Source: Linepithema humile (Eukaryota > Arthropoda > Insecta > Hymenoptera > Formicidae). From it: a stretch of DNA of 64,000 nt. The notes below the pieces were generated by a model. That model saw nothing but the letters and a program-made list of their open reading frames with translations. It did not search any database and was not told the origin of the DNA. Positions 33,676 through 48,131 of the stretch are shown here, piece by piece. Within the stretch, counting starts at the first letter, position 1, and every line of letters starts with the position of its first letter. The position numbers were made by a program, and so were the translations under genes. The stretch is from contig NC_090128.1 in NCBI RefSeq assembly GCF_040581485.1, forward strand, positions 43,554,931 through 43,618,930. Reading direction: 5' to 3'.

Positions 33676-34044
33676 CAGCACTAGTTTTATGATATTATCA
33701 AGAAATTCTAATGATTGCAAAAATCTTCACAATAATAAAAAAAATTACTAACTATATAATTTTAATTGATGATAATTTTTAATAACATAGAATTTTTAAA
33801 AATATTAGAAATTAATACTCAATAGTTGAATTTTGATATTATATTTTGATATTATCAAGAAATTTCTAATAATTACAAATTTTCAAAAGATAATAAAATT
33901 CAACTAAATGGTATTGATTGATGATATTTTTAAATTGTATGCTATTAAAAATTATCGTTAATCAAAATTATAGTCAGTATTTTTCTTTTATGTGGACATT
34001 TGCAATTATTAGAATTTCTTGATAATATCATAAAAGTAGTGCTG
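33676..34044. repeat. AT-rich fold-back nested in the 1.37-kb element
   Basis: CAGCACTAGTTTTATGATAT at 33676 pairs with the inverse sequence ending at 34044. The first ~45 bp of each arm are nearly identical. Inner segments (about 33765-33795 and 33946-33975) also pair. A third copy of the TGATATTATCAAGAAATT.CTAAT motif lies at about 33852, in the left-arm orientation. It may be a nested MITE or the internal palindrome of the host element. Confidence 0.7.
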
Positions 34045-34292
34045 GCAAAAAGGAATCTATATATTTTCAGGGTCTAAAGCGGGTCAACGGAAGGTTTTAA
34101 CTAAACCCTACTTTGAAGCTTTAGCAGGAAAAAAGGAAATTTCGGACATATTGTAGCGCTAGTAGGTGCGCCAAAGTAGGTGCTATTATATACATACGAT
34201 ACAATGCATAACATCTACTTTGACTCTCTTATGCCTACCTCAAAATAAAAGATTAAGGTTCAATATAGGTGCTAAATTTCGACTCGGGTACT

Positions 34293-36805
34293 CTCCATAT
34301 AAATTATTCGGTTTTGCTCGCCCGACACTTTCACTTAATCTCAACCATCTAACACTCGTTCGTGATTCGTGTCAACACGCACTTTCGTAGTAAATGCAAG
34401 TATTTAGCGCATAAGTTGGATTAACCTTGACCGGTCGTGTAGGCGGACTTGTAGTGAGTTTCTCGCACTTTCGTGTCTCACGCGAAACACCGTTTGCGTA
34501 GGCGCTGATTAAGTGTGGAGTGAAAAGAAAGAACGTGTCGCCCAAAATGGAACGTCGAAGGGGTGAAGCAAAATCGACATTGCTTTCGTCGGCAATTGTC
34601 GCAGAATCTGGTATTAATTTCCGGACAGCTGTGGTCTGTATGGATATGAGGCAAAATCCGGTTTTAAGCGAAGCTCTCGGTCTGCCGAACTTGGCTCTCG
34701 AATCCCGAACTTCTCCTCGCGTCTGATATAATCTCAGCGTGTGGCCACCGTTAAATTCGACTGAATTCTCCCACAAATCTGCTTAATTTATAGAACGTAT
34801 GCGAGCAGAGGCTTTAACGAATATCGATAGTTCTTAGCAGCTTTTCGTTAATCCAACTGCCAGATCGTCGAGAAGAGCTTGGCTGACGACTTTGATTGTA
34901 ATACTCCCTTTGAGCTTGCATTGCGTGCATAATCCGCAATTGTTGTTTCATCAGAATATGCGTGAATAATTATTACGAACATCTACATATTAGAGAAAAT
35001 TTACATAATAAATATTGAATATTTGTGATTATATTTTTCGTACTGAAAGTACTAAAAGTGCTCCAAATGTTTCAGTTATTCAACCTTTTCGTATAAATAA
35101 AGCACGCGTCGTGCTTTATGGTGCGAATATGCATATACATATCTCGTGTCACGTAAAGCCCCGCGTCACGTGCACACGCACGTGCTCTTGCATTTCGTTC
35201 TATCTCGCCATCTGTTCGTTTACTGTCTTCGTCGGACATTTCCTCGCTCTCTTCTTCCGCTCATCTCGACGACCCTCATATCGGATGATACAGTAGCATG
35301 AGGGATGAACTGTAGGGGATGTCTGTACGATGGGCGAGTCGTTTACTGCACCGAATAACCCGAAAAACGCTTAGGGTCCAAGCTGCAAATTGAAATCTAA
35401 AAGGACAGATAATCCACTGACCAAAATTCGGAGATAATGAGAATTTTTTTTTCTACAGTCTTAATTTTATTTTAAAAAATTTCAGAGCGAGTACTTTTAT
35501 CATAAAAAAGTAAGAGTATTATAAACTTTTGCGTTAAAATTTAATTTTTATATGTAGAAAAAAAATATTGAGTAATACAAAACTAGTTATACCAATGACT
35601 GTAGTTTAACAGTTATAAATTTTATAAAACTTTTTATCGTTTACAAATTAGTATTTAATTCACAATTCGAGTTTAACGAATACGAGTCGTCTCATTATTC
35701 CACGTGGATCAGTTAACAATTAGCCGGGAGCAAAGTTTCTAAATAAATTTTCGTTATAAATTTCGCGGACATTACGGTGAAATTAAAGCTCGAAATTTAT
35801 GGCGCGCCGCTGCTTAACGAAGCACCATTAAAGGCGCTTCGTCAGTCGTTTAAACCAATATTCATTATAGCGCGGTGGACAGCGGCGTGAAAGATATCCG
35901 CAATGAAATCCGTCTTTAAAGTATTGCTATCGAAAACAACGGCATGCGGCTCTTTAATCGGGCGTTAACCGACCGTTTTGGCGGTAACCGAATGGAAAAC
36001 GGCGGACACGCATCCATCCCGGAAATTTTATAGCTGCGACAACATTGTCGTACGTCGGGACGACTCGCTGTTTCTGCATCGTTCGTCGTCCTCCGGAATA
36101 ATGGACGATCGTACGTGGTGATTATGTACGTGTGATGATCGATGACAAGCAGTCCCGCAATCCCCGATTGGCGGTCGGATTTATCGTGCGGGAATAAAGC
36201 GGAGACCAAACGGAAAATACCAGGAAACCGATACGAAAATGTCATCAGCCGGCGGGGCGGCTCGAGGTGTAACGCGACGCCGTGGAAACGTCGTTGTTTA
36301 CACACCGCCGCGTAAAAATTCGTAAACACGCGCGCTTTATCGAAGCGCTCGCAAATATTACCTGTTTGCTTTCAATCTGCGAGTATTGTGGATATTCCGC
36401 GGTCGCGTATCGCGAGTCGTGATTCATCGCGCCCTTCGCGACGCGTTTCGGCCAGCCACCAAATTGACACGTCACATTTGATCCGCCGTCCATTATATAC
36501 ATGGTTTTCCAGATTATCGGTGCTCCCTTTTAGCCGTCTATTATTTGACCCGTCTCTAATCGTTTTTCTATAAAAATATAATTTCAAATTTTTCGGCTTC
36601 GAAGGGCTAAAGTGAAAAAAAAGTTTTTTTAATTAAGCTTGAGAACTAAATACCAGATTGTGTTTTTCAAGCAATTTAAAATAAGCTTTAATATAATTTT
36701 AATATTAATTTTTGAAATCTAGAGAATTGAGGAAAAAATGATGATATTCCATTTTTAATATGAAAAAATTGATTCATGATTAATGTGGATTCAAACATTT
36801 ACCTA
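34293..36805. other. Noncoding stretch, no gene recognised
   Basis: CpG-containing DNA at 34380-34740, 35130-35400 and 35790-36550, with AT-rich DNA between and after. The frames at 34372-34776 and 35916-36329 (minus) have no recognised domain. Confidence 0.5.
35097..35119. repeat. Short hairpin with 10-bp arms
   Basis: ATAAAGCACG, loop CGT, CGTGCTTTAT. Not followed by a T-run, and no known element was recognised. Confidence 0.7.
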
Positions 36806-36823
36806 ATCTCTCTCTCTCTCTCC

Positions 36824-36858
<35 letters not shown>
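36806..36858. repeat. CT microsatellite
   Basis: (CT)n with a CCCTCTTT interruption near 36821-36829. Confidence 0.9.
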
Positions 36859-39483
<2,625 letters not shown>

Positions 39484-42400
39484 TCTACGTGATCAGACTC
39501 GACCGACTCACTTCGCCGATATTCTTCGTCTTTGAAACTTTTTTATAGCTTATTTTTGATTTCTATATTCGCCTCGGTATTGCCAATTTTATTTGCACAA
39601 TGTTTGCTGCGTCATGATCATGCAATATCTGAAACAGTACGCTCTTCTTGTTAATACACATGTTATATACATTGCGAGAGGGGCAGAGTATTGTTATTAG
39701 AATTTCTTTTTTAGATATTATTAGTAAAAATTTGATCAGTTTTTCTAGCCGATTTCCTTCAGTTGCAAACATAAATTATTTATAATACCAAAGTACTTAC
39801 AGTTGAATGTAATATTCTTTCTCAAAGAGAAACTATAAAGCACGGACTGTGTACGGATTTCTTGATGAAATGAATCTATTGCGCGGTTTTTCACTGCGAT
39901 AAGTAAAAAGTTATTAGTGGCATCGCGAGAGCCGGTTCTTTCCATTTATTATTATTGCACTTGCGACTCAGGAGAGGTAAGAAAAGGGAGACAAGACAGA
40001 GTGAGACAGACGAGGAAGCAAGGGCAGGCAGGAAGATGAGAAGCATTTCACGAGGTTTATAACGAAGCGTTGTTTTGCGAGCGTTTTTAATGGCCCGCCC
40101 GCTTCAAAACTCTCAGCTAAAGTCGTGACTCCGCGCCTTTCCATTCTTTCCGTTTCTTCATCGTCCTGTGGTTTTATTCTTGTCTTCCCTTCGCTTCGGT
40201 AGCAACGGTGGCACGGTTTTCGCATTATTTTCCATTTTCTTCCGTCCTTCCTCGGTTGCTCATTCCTCGCGCTGAAAAGAGGCCCTCGCGCAAGGAGACA
40301 GGAAAGACGTTCCTTCCTTTTATGCCATTCAACGCACGAGAACTCGCTCTGATATTTCTCTTCTCCATCGCTACGTTTATCAAAGGCAAATGCATCAAAG
40401 AAAGTGCGGTATCTGTGACATATTACAAGCTTTTACAAAATATTGAACATCATTGTGCAACCGATAACCGTCAAAAGCGCGCCGTAATCTGTATTAATCT
40501 AGTGTGTATTAATCTAGTTTCATTTCAATTGCCATCAAGCTTAATCAAATTGTGTTGCTAGCGAGATCTGGAATAAATGAATTTTTGTATATTGCAATGT
40601 TTTGTAAAAAAAATTGCGGTATACCAGGCTTCGGCAATTAAATCGGCTCAGAAAATTGAAAATGCATAGAATTTAATAGCATGGACCGCTTGTATGAGGT
40701 GCAAAACGCGCTTTGTATAATAATTGTTTAACCTTTTTGATAATTGCGAAGATATGATAGCAGTTGAATAGCAGCGAAAGGAATTCCCTTTCTTCTTTTA
40801 CCCTTCTAAGATGCCTGGCGAAGAGTCGCGAACGAAAGACGGAAGTTTTTCGAAGTCACTTTATTCCGCGGAGACAAAGGTCGGGCTCCTCTGAGAATAA
40901 TGGATAATCGAGGAGGTCCTTGATTCTCTATTACGGCGAAATAAAGGAGCGACTCGTCCTGAGGCACGCTTGAATATCGGCTTTTCTTCTTACCTATGAC
41001 TTTTTCTTGCTTCCTAGAAGAAAGTACGTGATCTTCCTTACAACGGGTATTTCTCAAAATCGGACTGCTGTTCGTGCAATCTAACGCTAGGATCGACGTG
41101 CGCATAAATTTCTGTAATCCGCTCGTGTTATCCTTCCGCGAAGCGAATCCTGTGCGATGAATAACTACTTTCACCCCCACGGTTTCCAGAACGCGGGAAT
41201 ATTTATGGGGCATCCGCTACTAAATAAATCTTCGGGAGCTACACGCTCAAATCCAGATAACGTTGGCATTAATATGTGCATATTATGAACGTTGTAAACA
41301 ATACAAAATGAATTTAATATCTAGCTAGCTGTCCATTACGCTAAATCGCGCTTAATAGAATTTATTCGCGATTAACGCGCGCTACATAAATAAAATTGTC
41401 TCCCTTGAAAAAAAATTAATGCAGAGACTTTATTACACTCTTAGTATTTCGATAATATAAAATGTAACAGAGATTATTAAAGATCGTTACTCGCCGACGG
41501 ATAAACGGCAAGTCTCGATACGCTAAAGTCCGCAACAATTACACGGTCGGCGATTGTTTTAGAGTATGTTCTGTGCGGCGAGCCACTGAGGCATACCTCA
41601 CGTCCTTGTGCCTCGACATATGCGTTCAACTATTTCTAGACATTGAAATCTCAACGATCGATAGGTCTCATTGGTCTGTTAAATAAAATTTTCACGTTAA
41701 TTATTATTTGAAATTCCCGATATCAAATTACGATATTAGAAACCAAATTAAATCGGTCGAAAAATCTCATTTGTAGAAGTATAGCGATAAGGATTTCTCA
41801 AAATCACAGTCGCAATACACGATAACATACACGAGGCACCCGCTTCGTAGGAGAGCAGTCGGCGGTCGAGAGCGAGGAAGTCGTCGTAGGATAAATGGGG
41901 TCGCCGTATCCTGCGATGCGGGGAGATTTCCCTTAGGTTTTCCAGAGAATACGAGCGACGTTTGACGTACGTGTCGCGACGACAGGGGCGCGAATACGAG
42001 TTCACGCGAGCGCATCGGCGGTCCCACGTGAGTACCGTGCTACGCTCGTCCGCGTTTATACGGATTATCAGTTCAAGACGCAAGACCTAATGCGGTCATT
42101 TCCGGAAAAGCCGCAGCGCAGCGAAGAACAACATGTGACAATGAGGGGCTGCAAGTGGAGAACGATACGCTGGGGAGAGGAGCCGTTCATTATTTTCCGC
42201 CGCTTCGAACGCTCTCGCGTGACTTAATTCCCGTTAGGTCGAGCGTGTAGCGGAAGCGTCATGCGCCTCCGACATCATCCTTGTAATCCTTTTTAAGTGC
42301 ATCGGGCGGTTTCTCCCTTTTTTAGACGAGCCGATCGTCCCAAGAGCAGACAAATGTCCGCCGGCGAAGAAACGCCGCCCGGTAAATAAATTCTCGACGG

Positions 42401-43157
42401 TAGATGGGTAAAATCCGGAGGGTACTTTCCACTCAGGTTTCGTTTCACTTTTCCTTAACACGTTCGCGGGGGTGAACGGCCCGGGAACGGAGTCATCTCG
42501 CGCGACGCGGGATCTCCTCTCAATTTACAGCTCGCGAGGGACAGATTTCTGCTTTAAAACAATATCTTCGAGACCCGCTGCGAAACTGGATGCCACGTCT
42601 GTCGGGTGAGAGCGGGAGGAGAACGTGTTATATTCCCAATATGCATGAAAACGGCCAAGGGTGAACGCGCCGGGGCGAGATGACTACGAAGTAGGAGGCG
42701 GGGGAGGGGGAGGGGGGGATAGCTCTCAGCCATGATGCCTCGACTGCCCCCGGGGACATGTAAACACAAGAGACACTCAACGTCCTGTCAATCGATGACG
42801 ATGAGACTTCTCCAGCCAGCGGCGTCATTTTTTCTCGCACGGAAAACCGAGCGAGGGGGAGGGGCGGTCTTTCTCATCTCGGATTTCGGCGAATTTCACG
42901 GGCGATGAAGTCGGCCGAATGTCGATGTTCTTCTTTCTGGCCGGAGGAAAATCAGAAGTACGACGGCGACGCGAAAGCAGTACGCAAATTTCCACTGGTA
43001 TTGCGCGCTCGAGCAGATATAAAGTTCGCCAAATTTTACAATGTAGATTCCGGGCACGCGCTGGATAATGCTCTTTGAGGTAACTTTGCCACCTGGAAAA
43101 TAATTATGATAATTTGGCCGAGAGCAACGCACGATAATTGAGAAAATAAACTTTGAC
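39484..43157. other. Noncoding stretch, no gene recognised
   Basis: 39500-39960 and 40560-40780 are AT-rich. 40800-41220 and 41780-43130 are CpG-rich with overlapping open frames up to 135 codons and no recognised domain. No RNA gene or transposon terminus was found. Confidence 0.5.
40491..40518 (+). repeat. 15-bp tandem duplication
   Basis: GTATTAATCTAGT at 40491-40503 is repeated at 40506-40518. Confidence 0.75.
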
Positions 43158-43210
43158 TTTTTTTTTTTTTTTTTTTTTTTTACGTTGATTGTTTATTTTT
43201 TTTTTTTTTT
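43158..43210. repeat. Poly-T tracts
   Basis: Runs of about 24 T (43158-43181) and 15 T (43196-43210) separated by a 14-base spacer. No retroposon body ending here was identified on either strand. Confidence 0.85.
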
Positions 43211-46200
43211 AAGTTTTGTCTTTCATATTGTGAGAGGTGCGATCATCGTTTTGTTATATTGATTGGAAGAATCGGATTTTGTGCTGCATATTTTTTTGAG
43301 TAAATATTGAGCGGTTCGATTAAAACAGTGCAATCATTCATCTTCTGGTTAAAGGCACTTTTTTACACGATTTGAGCCAGTATTTTGCTGAAATTGCTTT
43401 CCGAGATTACAAAACGACTAGTGCGGATGAAGAAATAGAGAAAGAGATCGCAAAATTATGAGGAAACCCCGATCGATAATCAATGTTTTACAATTTGCCA
43501 ACCGCCGGGTAATAAATTAAGCGAATTTTATTCTCGTCTGTATAACCGCATTAAATATTTACATCCGTCGCTGATTGCGAATAGTGGCTGTTCATTTGAT
43601 CATTCATCGAAACGCGTATTAAACGTCCGTACGTGGATCTGTGTTGCATGTTCGTACATCTGTCAGTGTGCTGAAATTCGCGGGCGGAATAAGAAACGAC
43701 AGCTTTTATAGTCGCAATTTCAGAACTCTATTATGTCAATCCGCATTAAATGAAGCATTGTCTTTTTCGTTCGTTGCCCCGCTTTTAATGCTTATTTGTT
43801 GGTTACTTTGAATGTCGCGCAAAATTGCAAACATATATAAGATTTTATTACAATATTCACGTGAATATGGAATAATTTTGTATACGACGCGTTACATTTT
43901 GATTTTGATACCATTTACGCGCATTTGTGCTAATGCTAATTTTATAGCTCAGGAAAGAGTTTGCAGTAATTGATAAAATAATACCGATGCAAATATGTAT
44001 TGACGATAAATATTATATGCATTATGCAAATGATTAATGTGTAAACATGTTCCATTTATATAATATCGTAATTTACCGAAGTTGAATACATCAATGTACT
44101 TGAAACTAGAGCAACCAATGACATATGATATGCCATTTCCTTTTGATCAAAGCTACTAGGTAAGATTGGCCGTTCCAATTTCAAGGTATCGCTATGCGAC
44201 GAAATGTGCGCATAAATCATCTCAAATGATTTACTCAAAATATTTATGTCATCGCTGCGATAATTAATTCGTTTAAAACGTGCATCAATATTTAAATACG
44301 AAAATGTGCTCCAACGTGTATGTTTAAAAAAAAATCTTTTTACTCATATTATTGAGTTATTTTTAAAATCTAAAGCGCAAGATTCGACGATGTTAAAGAA
44401 ACCACAGTTCTCTCACATTTCAGAATTATCTTATGTCGATGTACATTGACTTTTACTACCTTTAATGCTCACTCATTTTACTAAAACACGTTAGAAACGA
44501 AATACTCTGTACTTATTGATCAGATACAAAATTATACGTGCATAAGTATTCGTGGATGCGGCGTGTTTGTGAAAATCGATTGCGATGCGGCATAGACGTA
44601 GACAGACTGTGAGGGATGAATCCGTTGGAACGAAATGTCCAGGGATGAATTCGGGCGGCGAGGGGTGAAGTGATGCCGGTCGACTTGACAGGGGGTTCAT
44701 TCTGTATTTTATGGCTGACTCTCCGCGCGCGCGGGGTATTACTAGCGCGGTATAGCCATTGGCGATAAGGTGATAACCTCAAATGTATTGGTTCCTATCA
44801 AATCGTACGCTTTATTGCTACAGGCAACCCCCATAAACGCTAAACGTATATCTCCGTCTATTTCTTTATCTATCGTTATTTAAGGAAAGTATTCGTGATA
44901 TTTCTCAATCACTAAAATGCACTTTTATTTGCATGCAATCTACATGTCGTTTTATTCATCTTTCATTCTTCCGTGAAATATTTAATTGTATATTAAATAT
45001 ATTTTTCAGCTTGCAATATAAATATTTATTTATATTTTACTCTATATTTTAGTGAGCGATTTTCTCAGACTCTCATGTTATTTATGTAAGAAAAATTTGT
45101 TACATTTAATATCGACTTTGCTTCCGGGCAGATTAAATATTATAGATATTTATTGATAAAAAGGTATTTATAATCAATATTATATTATTCTGCAAGAAAA
45201 TACTCTACGGTTCTTATTTAATTGTTTTGTCGTGTACTGATTAGCTCTTTTTATAGTTATTTGCAATTAGTTACGCATGCAGTTATTCCGCGTTTCTGGT
45301 CTTCAACACGGCAGCTTTTAACACGACAAACGTACGAGTTTCGCACAAAGATCCATTGTACAGGTACAGATTGCGTCAGAAAATTAAATTCCTGTCGCGC
45401 AGAACAAAGGGATGGTAGAATAGCAAATAAATTACGTTCAATCTCTATCGGGAGAGTGAAAGTGAAAAATAGGATTTGATAGAGATATGACAGAGAGAAT
45501 GCAAGAGGTAGAAAAAAAGAAAATAAAGATGAAAAGAGAATGGATCTCTTTGGTCTCGTTTGAGAAACTCGAGCCAATCTCGGAGAGAATAATAATAAGT
45601 AAATAAATGCCGAATTCTCGTTAAAGGATAATTAAAAATACAAAAGAATTTTCTTTTTTAGCTTTTTCGTAGAATAGTAGAAATGATCGGCTGTACCGCA
45701 AATTATAATCATATAATTGATTGTTTGCTCTTACTTTGTGTGCGTTTGCGCTCAAACGGCGCTCCAGCTTGGAAATATTTTCCGCGTGTTCTTTACCAGA
45801 TATCCTGGCTATTCCGGTGATTCAAAGCTCTTTTGGGCACAGCAAAGATAAGACTGGTGCTCGGTGAGCTCGAAGAAAACCCTGCGTCGTAAATAGAGTA
45901 CTTAATCGAATACGTGTCAGGGAATAGCGAGTGTGCGATCGGGCGAAGAAACGCGGCATCGCATTTATGTCGTTTGAACATACTACCGAGTCGATATAAG
46001 AAAGACTCGATATAAATGATCCTATTATATAGAGACACACTATAAAACTTTGCGGAGTTTTTTAGGAAGAGATTTGAATTTTTTTTTTTTTTATTTAAAG
46101 TAACTGAAAAAAATTGGACTTTTACGGAAAAAAGATGATTGTGGAGTCAGCGCGTGTAGCGGAAACAATATAATTTAAATCTTAAAAGAAAGAGAGTATA

Positions 46201-48112
46201 CGGATGATACGAAGTGTACATATATCTTCTACGTGCTCACAAGAACTGCAGTTTCGCACATTCACTCCAGATTTATATCGTTCTTAGAATTTTTCAGGCT
46301 TCTCTTTGATATCTTTCCGCTGCTCTCCATTCCGTTTAGTTCACGACCCGATCTCGGTATCATGTTTCGTCTCTCTCAGCCTGCGTAATATTTCACGTGT
46401 TCTCAGATCGTTAGGCAGCTTTGACTCGTTCGCATTAAGTGTACTCCGTATAGCGGTTTTCCTGCCTGAGGTGCTTGAGAAAGCTATTAAGATTGCTGCG
46501 ATACTCTGGTTGCCTCGAGAAATGAACTTTTACTGCCGGTATACTAGCCGGTATTTAAAGGAGCGCCAATTGTCAATAAAATCTCTTGTGAGTCATTGAG
46601 AAGTTTCCTCGATAAACGATTTTTATGCGCGAGATGCTTCTTGCAGTATAATCTGGATGGTGTAGTTAATGGGAGTAAAGAAAGTAATGAAGAAAGTCTC
46701 GAGAGCACGCAGCGCGCTGAACAAAACGCACGGCAATAAAGTCTGCTTCCGGTCTGATTATTATTAATCACCGACACCAGCGAGAACAGGCAGACACTTA
46801 TTGCGAATCGTAAAGCATTAGCTTTAAGCAACAGAGTACGTAGGTAGTTCTTCGTAAAAGCTTTCCGGGTGACAATATCCTTGTAATCACTTCCATCCGA
46901 AATTGGAATTTTCGAGGCGAGCTTCCGGGACCAACGAGAAATATCGCGCTGAACCACGGATTTATAAGGAAACCCCGTCCACAATATTCGCGAACTTTCG
47001 AAACGACTTTACTTCTTAATAAGATTCAACGTTCCAAAATGAAATTCGAAGCTGTGTGTGCAGGACGAAGGTCGTTTGGTAGCGTGCTTTTGCAAACTTT
47101 CTTAGCCAAACTTTCGAAGCTTCTATGCCTTTTTTTCTTACGGAGTATATCTCCGGGAAGAACCTCGCGGGAAGTTATGCACGCGTTTCAACAGCGTTAC
47201 ACATAAAACACTTTTATTCGCCGGCTATTGTCCGTTTCCCTTTACGTCAATTTCGGTGCAAGCTTTAGACGTTACTTATCGATTTTATAAACAGAAGGTG
47301 GATCTCGAATGATTTTATTTACCGAATGTATCGAACGCATGAGTCGTGATGTCAAGTCCTTAATATCTCTGCCAGCTCGCCGTGAGATACGTATAGATAT
47401 TTAAGAGACTATATCTATTCTCGTCAATACTTCTTTACTCGCGAACGAGTGACGGAGAATGGGAAACTTTGTCGCAATTTCGCCTGGCATTGATAAGTAT
47501 TTATTGTTATCAGAGTTTGGCCCGCGATCTCACTACGCCTAGCGTCCACACTTTCAACCAGACCTCTCCTTTCTCGTTCCGCTCGTCACTGTCTTCTATT
47601 CCTCTCTCCGTCTATTTAACTCGCTCTTATATATCAGTCCCCCGCGTTTCCCTGTCGGAGCTTACTAACTTTGCTCCCTCTATAACTCCTGCGAACTGTT
47701 ATCGCCTCGTTGTGTACAGGGTGTCCCCATTTCCGCGATCGCTCGAGCATTTGCCACAAGTTCGGAACAGAAGCTCGCGGACGCTTCGAAACGTGAAATT
47801 GATTTCTCTGTACCGCCAGATTATTATCGACAGACGGCGTAATAATCTCGAAAGTTTATTCGCACTTATAAATCGACTCTGTATTTGAGGCTGGCTCCTG
47901 AAACCGTGGTGGAAAATTACTCGGAAAATTCCGTATGAATTTTATTCGTGATTTAAATCGACTCCGGTGTTCTCGAATTAAAATGTAAGATTTATTATCG
48001 CGCGCGTGACCGGCCGAACCACCGGATTTCGAATCGTTGCATAAAGAACGGGGGGTTTTTTTCTTCCTGGCCGAAAGAAACCGTGTGCAGGTAGCCGTGA
48101 TATTTTCCGACG
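43211..48112. other. Noncoding stretch, no gene recognised
   Basis: Mostly AT-rich to about 45200, then mixed. Frames at 46544-46984 (minus, 146 codons) and 47469-47888 (plus, 139 codons) lack recognised domains. The motif TACAGGGTGTCCCCATTTCC at about 47717 looks like one end of a MITE, but no inverse partner was found nearby. Confidence 0.45.
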
Positions 48113-48131
48113 TCTCTCTCTCTCTCTCTTT
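48113..48131. repeat. CT microsatellite
   Basis: Short (CT)n run. Confidence 0.8.

Larger units (their letters stand above)
32922..34292. mobile_element. 1.37-kb nonautonomous element with ~20-bp TIRs
   Basis: Inverted termini TACCCGAGTCGAAATTTAGC at 32924-32943 and its exact inverse at 34271-34290. The target duplication can be read as TA (32924-32925/34289-34290) or as the 3-bp ACT (32922-32924/34290-34292, element 32925-34289). The two cannot be separated by eye. The first would suggest a Tc1/mariner-type mover and the second a PIF/Harbinger-type one. The interior is very AT-rich with no transposase frame. It includes a 34-bp palindrome at 33122-33155 and an AT-rich fold-back at 33676-34044. 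Confidence 0.65.

Noticed and set aside
34211..34232. Sequence with TGAGGTAG on the minus strand, seed-like of let-7
   Set aside because: Only the first eight bases agree with let-7, and no hairpin precursor is present. It lies inside an AT-rich transposon.
43158..43210. Poly-T as the tail of a retroposon on the minus strand
   Set aside because: No LINE or SINE body, reverse-transcriptase motif or target duplication recognised next to it.
47717..47740. TACAGGGTGTCCCCATTTCC as a MITE terminus
   Set aside because: No inverse partner within several kb and no visible target duplication. Kept only as a possible fragment.
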